Shown: one piece after another, positions 23,462 through 29,089 of the stretch | How positions within the stretch are numbered: the stretch's first letter is position 1 | Layout: every line of letters begins with the position of its first letter | Source: an uncultured Sutterella sp. | Lineage (GTDB): Bacteria; Pseudomonadota; Gammaproteobacteria; Burkholderiales; Burkholderiaceae_F | Direction: 5' to 3' | Assembly: GCA_937906995.1 (NCBI GenBank) | Contig: CALESB010000048.1 | Span: forward strand, 1-29,089 | DNA: 29,089 bases | The notes under the pieces: model-generated | The model's database searches: none | Told to the model about the DNA's origin: nothing | What the model saw: only the letters and a program-made list of their open reading frames with translations | Program-made: the position numbers and the translations under genes

Positions 23462-24091
23462 TCAAAAAGCCGATCGATCCTCTAAGACATCCACTCCCTT
23501 AGGAACCTTGAAATCAAAGTCTGTTTTCTTCATTGGCACATTGCCCTTAACACCAGTAAAAACAAGCTCTGTTCTCTGACCAAAATTATCTTTTAAAATC
23601 ATTTGAGCTGGTAGCTTTTGCTTAAATGCAATTCTCACCTCACTAAAAGGTGAATTGCTATCCTTGGGTGTCGCAAGTAGCCAATTAAGGCCCTTTTGAC
23701 TTGGCAACTCTTTGACTTCAAAATCTTTAGAAAAATTATTATTACCAAACAATATTGAAGCTGGCGTGGCTGGAAGAGCTGAAGTCAACTTCTTAACGGT
23801 AACTTGAGCCATCTCAACATCATAAAGCCATAGCGTTTTACCGTTACTCATCATAAGCTCTTCAAAAGGCGCCTCATAATGCCAACTAAAGCAACCAGGC
23901 CTTAAAAACTTAAATGTTCCTTGACCTGCGCCATCGGGGTTTTCTCCCTTATCCGTTATAACCTTTTGTTCAAACTGACCAGTAGCTGACTGCGTATTTT
24001 TAAGAAAAGAATTTAAATCATTCAGTGCTCCAGCTACCGCAGACAACGAACAGCTTGCCAAAACAGCCAATGTGAGTAATTTTTTTTGCAT
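23462..24091 (-). CDS. lolA: Outer-membrane lipoprotein chaperone LolA
   Basis: A 209-residue periplasmic carrier that takes lipoproteins from LolCDE to LolB. The N-terminus MQKKLLTLAVLASCSLSAVAG is a signal peptide, likely cut after AVA; it also contains LASC, which resembles a lipobox. Typical LolA features are the FEQKV start of the barrel, FKFLRPGCFSWHYEAPFEE, GKTLWLYDVEMAQVTVKKL and the C-terminal FDFKVPKGVDVLED. A frame open from 24139 would add 16 residues inside ftsK; I choose ATG 24091, which begins the signal peptide and sits 1 nt after the ftsK stop. It forms the conserved ftsK-lolA pair, and coupled translation is likely. Confidence 0.95.
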   Translation of the reverse strand: MQKKLLTLAVLASCSLSAVAGALNDLNSFLKNTQSATGQFEQKVITDKGENPDGAGQGTFKFLRPGCFSWHYEAPFEELMMSNGKTLWLYDVEMAQVTVKKLTSALPATPASILFGNNNFSKDFEVKELPSQKGLNWLLATPKDSNSPFSEVRIAFKQKLPAQMILKDNFGQRTELVFTGVKGNVPMKKTDFDFKVPKGVDVLEDRSAF

Positions 24092-24092
24092 A

Positions 24093-26507
24093 CTACAGCT
24101 CCAATTGATCTGCACGAGCATTAATCGTACGGCGTCCACTCGAATCTGCCGGACTCACAATACCTTCAGCTTCCAACTCATCAACAATATTTGCTGCACG
24201 TGGATAACCAATACCAAGTCGGCGCTGCAAGAATGTCACAGAACACTTATTGCTATCGAGAATGATTTGAACGGCTTTATCAAATAGCGCATCTTTTGCT
24301 CCACCTAAACTACGGCGTCCTTCTAATGCTTCAGTCTCATTTTCCTCATCTGAAACAAGGACCTCATCCACGTACTTTGGCTTGGCCATTTGACGCAGAG
24401 CCGATGTGATGCGCTCTAACTCTCCATCTGTGACAAAGGCACCCTGAATACGTTCAAGAGCCTGTAAGCTCGGCATCTTAAAGAGGAAGTCACCATTACC
24501 TAAAAGGTTTTCAGCTCCCATTTGGTCCAGAATAATTCTGCTATCAGAGCCTGTAGCCACTTGGAACGCTGCACGGGAAGGAATATTGGTTCGCAAAAGA
24601 CCTGACAAAACATCTGCACTCGGACGTTGCGTAGCTAAAATTAAATGAATACCGGCTGCTCGAGCTTTCTGAGCTAAGCGAATTAACGAATCCTCTACTC
24701 CCTTCTTATCAACCATCAAAAGATCCGCCATTTCATCAACCACCACGACAATGTATGGCAGTTCCTCAAGTGGCATGTCCTCTTTAACGTCTTTAAGATA
24801 ATGAGAGAGCATCGTAGTACCGCTAGCTTGTAACTCGCGTACCTTTTGATTGTACGTCTCAATATTTCTTACCTTTAGCAAATGGGCTAAATGGTAGCGT
24901 CGATCCATCTCCTTCACACACCACTGCAAACTGTGCTTTGCCTGATTCATTTGATCTACGACTGGGCATAATAAATGAGGGATATCCTCATACCATGCGA
25001 ATTCCACCTTTTTCGGGTCAATCAAAATCAAACGTAACTTAGAAGGTTCAAATCGGTATAGCAAAGATAAAATCATGCTATTGACGCCAACTGATTTACC
25101 AGAACCCGTTGTACCTGCCACCAATAGGTGAGGCATCTTTGCCAAATCCTGAACAAACGGCTCACCAGTAATGCATTTACCTAAGCAAAGAGGCAATGCC
25201 CCCTTAAAACGCGCAAAATCCTGAGAGCCAAGCAATTCAGAAAGCTTAACAATTTGACGTTTGGGATTTGGGACCTCTAAACCCATATAAGGTGTTTTTG
25301 GCACAGTCTCTAACACACGTACTGATTGAACACTGAGTACCCGTGCTAAATCACTTTCCAAATTCTTAATACTTGCACTTTTAACGCCTTCTGCTGGCTC
25401 AATCTCATAACGTGTCACAACAGGACCTGGATTGGCAGCCTTAACCATAACTTTGACGCCATAACTCGCAAGCTTACTTTCAATCATATTGCTCATGATG
25501 CCCAATGAAGCCTTATCAATCGAGGGCTCCGCATTGGTCGCTGGGTCAAACAATCGAAGATCAGGTCGAATTGGACTTGAGGTATTTTCAAAGAGACTTT
25601 CTTGCTGTGACTGTAACGCAACAGTGCTTTGTTCTACCTTCGCTTGTGGCTTAATATCAATAGCCAACTCCGGTTGATTGGACTCAGTCTGTTCCTCTTG
25701 TTCTACTTCTGAACGTTTAAATATTGAAAATGTCGGAGCAATTCCTTCTTTTTTCTTCTCTGGCTCATTGAAATCAGCTTTCACAATTTCTTCACGACGA
25801 TTATCTCGCTTATACAAACGCTCAATGCGAGCTCCTAATCCCTCAAAAACATTCAACCAAGAAAACTCAAAGTAAATACTCATCCCCCAGGCAAACAAGA
25901 CAACCATAATAACGGTTACCCCAATAGCGCCTAAGTAAGGAACAGTTGCGGTCATAACAGCCTGTCCCAAAATACCACCAGCTTCACCAGGCAATCGATC
26001 GGCATAAGGATAGAGACGTAACGATTCTAAAGTAGTGCTAGCACTAAAAAGTAACGCCAATCCTGTCAAATGATAGATTCGAGAAAAAGGCGTCTTAACA
26101 TAACGAGGAGAAAGCAAACGCCATGTAAGCATTACGCCAACGGCTATCAATATGTAAGCACTCCAACCAAATGTAAAAAGTGTGATATCCGAAACCCATG
26201 CCCCTACCAACCCAATTAAATTTTTGGGAGTGACATTGGGAGCAGCATGCGTAAAAGAAGGATCAGTCGGTGTATAAGACACCAACATCAAGGTATAGAG
26301 CACCGTTGTTAGGGCAAAAAACATCCCTACAACAGGAGCGATATGAATCTTTCGCTTTGGCTTGGGGGCTACTACTGGCTCCGTTTTAACCACTAATTCA
26401 CTACCAGGCTGAATCAGCTTACTCTCACTGATGGCACGTTTTCGTTTCGACGGGGCTTTTAGTAGATTTTTCGAGGCTTTTTCCTTATTAATGGCCGGTT
26501 TTTTCAT
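24093..26507 (-). CDS. ftsK: DNA translocase FtsK
   Basis: An 804-residue divisome ATPase that pumps DNA and activates XerCD at dif. A basic cytoplasmic N-terminus (1-55) precedes about four to five transmembrane helices (57-78, 97-130, 145-165, 178-212). The linker (about 213-330) is short and acidic/Gln-rich, so the protein is nearer SpoIIIE length than the 1329-residue E. coli FtsK. The motor has Walker A GTTGSGKS (465-472) and Walker B VVVVDEMADLLM; LILATQRPSADVLSG is the next conserved segment. The gamma winged helix (about 735-800, FLQRRLGIGYPRAANIVDELE) reads KOPS. The Shine-Dalgarno is weak. lolA follows immediately, and trxB is divergent. Confidence 0.96.
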   Translation of the reverse strand: MKKPAINKEKASKNLLKAPSKRKRAISESKLIQPGSELVVKTEPVVAPKPKRKIHIAPVVGMFFALTTVLYTLMLVSYTPTDPSFTHAAPNVTPKNLIGLVGAWVSDITLFTFGWSAYILIAVGVMLTWRLLSPRYVKTPFSRIYHLTGLALLFSASTTLESLRLYPYADRLPGEAGGILGQAVMTATVPYLGAIGVTVIMVVLFAWGMSIYFEFSWLNVFEGLGARIERLYKRDNRREEIVKADFNEPEKKKEGIAPTFSIFKRSEVEQEEQTESNQPELAIDIKPQAKVEQSTVALQSQQESLFENTSSPIRPDLRLFDPATNAEPSIDKASLGIMSNMIESKLASYGVKVMVKAANPGPVVTRYEIEPAEGVKSASIKNLESDLARVLSVQSVRVLETVPKTPYMGLEVPNPKRQIVKLSELLGSQDFARFKGALPLCLGKCITGEPFVQDLAKMPHLLVAGTTGSGKSVGVNSMILSLLYRFEPSKLRLILIDPKKVEFAWYEDIPHLLCPVVDQMNQAKHSLQWCVKEMDRRYHLAHLLKVRNIETYNQKVRELQASGTTMLSHYLKDVKEDMPLEELPYIVVVVDEMADLLMVDKKGVEDSLIRLAQKARAAGIHLILATQRPSADVLSGLLRTNIPSRAAFQVATGSDSRIILDQMGAENLLGNGDFLFKMPSLQALERIQGAFVTDGELERITSALRQMAKPKYVDEVLVSDEENETEALEGRRSLGGAKDALFDKAVQIILDSNKCSVTFLQRRLGIGYPRAANIVDELEAEGIVSPADSSGRRTINARADQLEL

Positions 26508-26714
26508 TCCAAATTACAACTTATTTAATCGTTTGTTAGAACTCATAATTTTACGGTTTCATTCCACTAATAGGGCATCTAACACCCGAGTTTTTCAGGG
26601 TTTTTGCAGGTAGTTACGTTTTTTAGCCTTTTCGATAATAAAAACTACCTTAAAGATCCCCTCTTCTAGCTAAAATGCAAATGGTTATTAACACGCGTAC
26701 GAAAAGGAAATATT

Positions 26715-27671
26715 ATGTCTAGTCATAAGCATGCTCAAGTCATTGTTTTAGGTTCTGGTCCTGCTGGGTACACTGCTGCCCTTTATGCAGCTCGCGCCAA
26801 CTTGGAACCACTTTTGATTACAGGGATGGAACAGGGTGGGCAATTGATGACCACCAGCGAAATTGATAACTGGCCTGCCGACGTTAATGGTGTCCAAGGG
26901 CCTGAATTAATGCAACGCTTCTTAGATCATGCTAGTCGCTTTGGTACTCAAATTGAATTTGACATGATTACCGAAGCCCATTTGAAAGAAAAACCCATCC
27001 GTTTAGTGTCAGATCTGGGTAATACCTACACTTGTGATGCATTGATTATTGCCACTGGCGCTTCTGCTAAATATTTGGGACTTGAATCTGAAGCTCTTTA
27101 TAAGGGACGTGGTGTCTCTGCATGTGCCACTTGCGATGGCTTCTTCTATCGTAAGAAAGTGGTCACAGTTGTCGGCGGAGGCAACGCCGCATTAGAAGAA
27201 GCTCTCTACTTATCAAACATCGCTAGCCACGTTAATCTCGTCCACCGCCATGATCGTTTCAAGGCTGAACCCATCATGGTCAAGAAATTAATGTCTGCCG
27301 TCGAAGAAGGTCGTATTCAACTGCATCTGTTCCGCGAAGTAGCTGAAGTACTTGGCAATGACGATGGTGTCACAGGCCTTCGCTTAAAGAGCACCGATGG
27401 TGCACCAGAAGAAACGTTAGCAACCGATGGTCTTTTTGTGGCTATTGGTCATACGCCAAATACAAAAATCTTTGCAGATGAATTAGAGCTCAATAACGGT
27501 TATATTGTTACCAAGGGAACGGCATCTCACACGGCAACTGCCACTAATATTGAAGGTGTATTTGCCGCTGGTGACTGTCAAGATCAAACCTATCGTCAAG
27601 CGATTACCTCTGCAGCTACAGGCTGCATGGCGGCGCTTGACGCACAACGTTATTTAGAAAACCAAGAGTAG
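26715..27671 (+). CDS. trxB: Thioredoxin-disulfide reductase
   Basis: A 318-residue FAD enzyme passing electrons from NADPH to thioredoxin in the cytoplasm. FAD-binding GSGPAG is at 13-18, the redox pair is C137-A-T-C140 followed by Asp141, NADPH-binding GGGNAALEEA is at 154-163, and the second FAD motif is GVFAAGDCQDQTYRQA near the end. GAAAAGGAA precedes the ATG. It is divergent from ftsK, a neighbourhood also seen in enterobacteria, and heads a trxB-smr-nfsB unit with gaps of only 4 and 12 nt. Confidence 0.97.
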   Translation: MSSHKHAQVIVLGSGPAGYTAALYAARANLEPLLITGMEQGGQLMTTSEIDNWPADVNGVQGPELMQRFLDHASRFGTQIEFDMITEAHLKEKPIRLVSDLGNTYTCDALIIATGASAKYLGLESEALYKGRGVSACATCDGFFYRKKVVTVVGGGNAALEEALYLSNIASHVNLVHRHDRFKAEPIMVKKLMSAVEEGRIQLHLFREVAEVLGNDDGVTGLRLKSTDGAPEETLATDGLFVAIGHTPNTKIFADELELNNGYIVTKGTASHTATATNIEGVFAAGDCQDQTYRQAITSAATGCMAALDAQRYLENQE

Positions 27672-27675
27672 AGAT

Positions 27676-28380
27676 ATGAAAAGTAAGGGTTTTGAAGCAC
27701 TCAAAGGAATGAAGGTTCGAGCCTTTGATGACACTCAAGCCCGTGATGAGCAGGCTGCTGAAGAGGCAGCCGCTCGTCGTGAGCAAGAAAAGATTAATAA
27801 AGCTGAATTTAGCGCCGAAATGCAGCGTCTCGGTATGGTGACAAAAGAGACACAAGAGGACTCTGCTGATTTATTCTCCAAAGAAATGCAACGCCTTGGC
27901 GTTGTTGAATTGGACCAGTCCAACAAAAAGCATCCTGGCGCACGCAAAACGACGAAAAAGCCGATTACTGCGGCTACGAGAGCACGAGTCGAATTTAAGC
28001 TCTCTGATAATTACGATGCTACCAGTATGGATGACTGGGCTGATAGAGATTATGTTGCTGTCGGCTGCGGCATCGACCTTGCTAGCAAACTCAAGCGTAA
28101 CCTCTGGCCCGTAGGTGCTCATTTAGACCTACATGGCTACACAATTGAAGAGGCACGTTCTGCATTGACAACCTTCATTATCGCAGCCCGACAAGAACAC
28201 ATTCGATGTGTCCGTATTGTGCACGGCAAAGGCATGAATAGTGACGAAGGTCCTGTACTGAAAATGATGGTCCGTCGTTGGTTGCGTCAGATGCCTGAGG
28301 TTCAAGCCTTCATTCAAGCGCTTCCTGGTGAAGGTGGTTCTGGTGCTGTTCGAGTCTTACTCACCAAAAAACTTTCCTAA
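27676..28380 (+). CDS. Smr-domain protein (SmrA/SmrB-like)
   Basis: A 234-residue protein with a C-terminal Smr domain: LDLHG (150-154) and HGKG (183-186) are the two hallmark motifs of this nicking/RNA-cleaving fold, also found at the end of MutS2. In E. coli SmrB cleaves mRNA at collided ribosomes; whether this protein acts on RNA or DNA is not shown by sequence. The N-terminal half is a charged, probably helical region (residues 20-45, Ala/Glu/Arg-rich) with two near-identical 11-residue units, FSAEMQRLGMV (45-55) and FSKEMQRLGVV (67-77). It starts 4 nt after trxB and is probably cotranscribed. Confidence 0.88.
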   Translation: MKSKGFEALKGMKVRAFDDTQARDEQAAEEAAARREQEKINKAEFSAEMQRLGMVTKETQEDSADLFSKEMQRLGVVELDQSNKKHPGARKTTKKPITAATRARVEFKLSDNYDATSMDDWADRDYVAVGCGIDLASKLKRNLWPVGAHLDLHGYTIEEARSALTTFIIAARQEHIRCVRIVHGKGMNSDEGPVLKMMVRRWLRQMPEVQAFIQALPGEGGSGAVRVLLTKKLS

Positions 28381-28392
28381 AGGAACAAAACG

Positions 28393-29037
28393 ATGGACAT
28401 TCTGGAATTAATGCAAACGCGCTACACCACAAAGCACTTTAATCCTAACCGACAAGTGAGTCCTGAGGACATGCAAACTTTGCTAGAAGTGCTTCGTCTT
28501 AGCCCCTCATCTGTGAATTCTCAGCCGTGGCATTTCTATGTCATTGATACTGCGGAGGGGAAAGAAAAAATTCGTCCGGCCATTAAAGACTTCAATGTTC
28601 ATCGCCTAACTGCCTCTCAATTTATTTTCTTAGCGATTCCCACTACAACAGAGATGAGTTATTGGGAAGCCTTATATGAAAAAGAAAAAGCTGAAGGTCG
28701 TTATGAAACTTGGACTGCTAAAGAGCGCCCCGATAGTCTTCGCCTTGCCTATGCAGAGCAATTCGCAAATAATCCGGTAGCTTGGCAAACATACGCTAGC
28801 AACCAAACCTTTCTTGCAGCTGGTTGCCTAACCGTTGCTGCCGCTCAAATGGGCATTGACTCCACACTGTTAGGAGGCGTGGATTTCAACTTGCTTGATG
28901 AGCTCCTTGGCTTAAAAGACAAGGGACATCATGCAGTTTTGGGGGTAGCTTTGGGATACAGAGCTAGTGACGACAATAATGCCAATCGCCCGAAATCTCG
29001 TTGGAGCAAAAAGGACGTTGTTCATTACGTTCGCTAG
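28393..29037 (+). CDS. nfsB: NfsB-type oxygen-insensitive NAD(P)H nitroreductase
   Basis: A 214-residue flavoprotein close to E. coli NfsB in length. Family features: the N-terminal RYTTKHFNPNR FMN-phosphate loop, LRLSPSSVNSQPWHFYVID (about residues 35-53) contacting FMN and the dimer partner, and the C-terminal LKDKGHHAVLGVALGYR with PKSRW. It reduces quinones, flavins and nitroaromatics with NAD(P)H; the natural substrate is not known. AAAGGAAC precedes ATG 28393, 12 nt after the Smr gene, so it likely shares the trxB transcript and fits a redox role. Confidence 0.9.
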   Translation: MDILELMQTRYTTKHFNPNRQVSPEDMQTLLEVLRLSPSSVNSQPWHFYVIDTAEGKEKIRPAIKDFNVHRLTASQFIFLAIPTTTEMSYWEALYEKEKAEGRYETWTAKERPDSLRLAYAEQFANNPVAWQTYASNQTFLAAGCLTVAAAQMGIDSTLLGGVDFNLLDELLGLKDKGHHAVLGVALGYRASDDNNANRPKSRWSKKDVVHYVR

Positions 29038-29045
29038 ATCGAGTA

Positions 29046-29068
29046 GGGGGAGTTTTTAGGCTCGCCCC
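29046..29068 (+). terminator. Weak hairpin after the nitroreductase gene
   Basis: GGGG-GAG (29046-29052) can pair with CTC-G-CCCC (29061-29068) with one bulged G. No clear T-run follows, so terminator function is doubtful. Confidence 0.35.
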
Positions 29069-29089
29069 TCTCACACCGCAATTACAGGC

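Noticed and set aside
29046..29089. Similarity of GTGAGAG...GCGAGC at the right edge (minus strand) to the omega-RNA-like hairpin at 16088-16100
   Set aside because: The shared stretch is short and GC-rich, and may be only a hairpin terminator of similar composition; the window ends before it can be tested.
1..29089. CRISPR arrays, restriction-modification, toxin-antitoxin or prophage modules
   Set aside because: No regularly spaced repeats, no methylase or nuclease genes of these systems and no phage structural genes were found; mobile signals are limited to IS200/IS605-type remnants.

Overview
The window reads as chromosomal DNA of a fairly AT-rich Gram-negative betaproteobacterium, most likely a gut-type Burkholderiales of the Sutterellaceae kind (Parasutterella/Sutterella/Turicimonas relatives). 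This placement is an inference. It rests on a COG4255/RpfE-type gene directly before recJ, a prfB-lysS pair with the classical RF2 frameshift, tpiA-secG-tRNA-Leu, ftsK-lolA beside a divergent trxB, a parE-parC pair, an autotransporter ending in Phe, and anaerobic nutrition genes (DcuC-type transporter) in place of the nuo operon that commonly follows secG-tRNA-Leu in Burkholderiales.

Layout. Bases 1-162 hold what looks like an end of an IS200/IS605-type element, with a possible TnpB start running off the left edge. Bases 287-2861 carry a DUF1846 protein and a convergent zinc-type CDF exporter that share one bidirectional terminator. Bases 2984-7161 carry a COG4255-like gene and recJ (tightly coupled), then tpiA, secG and tRNA-Leu(GAG), ending at a strong terminator. 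Bases 7509-8831 carry dcuC. Bases 8884-13432 are leftward: a Nudix hydrolase, then lysS, prfB (with programmed +1 frameshift) and a spermidine-synthase-fold protein. Bases 13632-15908 encode an autotransporter whose passenger I do not recognise. Bases 15974-16289 contain a decapitated tnpB with a well-preserved chain of hairpins after it, jammed against the 3' end of parC. Bases 16293-20875 are parE-parC (topoisomerase IV), leftward. Bases 21034-21482 are a tRNA block: tRNA-Arg(CCT) leftward and two identical tRNA-Asn(GTT) rightward. Bases 21623-23332 carry an S-methylmethionine-type amino-acid permease behind a leader of about 230 nt that seems able to fold in alternative ways. Bases 23462-26507 are ftsK-lolA, leftward, and 26715-29037 are trxB, an Smr-domain gene and an nfsB-type nitroreductase, rightward.

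Most of the genes are core housekeeping: translation (lysS, prfB, four tRNAs), chromosome segregation and repair (parE/parC, ftsK, recJ), envelope biogenesis (secG, lolA), redox (trxB, nitroreductase) and central metabolism (tpiA). The accessory or variable parts are the IS200/IS605 remnants, the autotransporter, the DUF1846 gene, and the two transporters with their long upstream regions. I see no CRISPR array, complete prophage or intact defence system. The two observations most worth following are the omega-RNA-like hairpin chain left behind by the truncated tnpB, and the structured leader of the MmuP-like permease.
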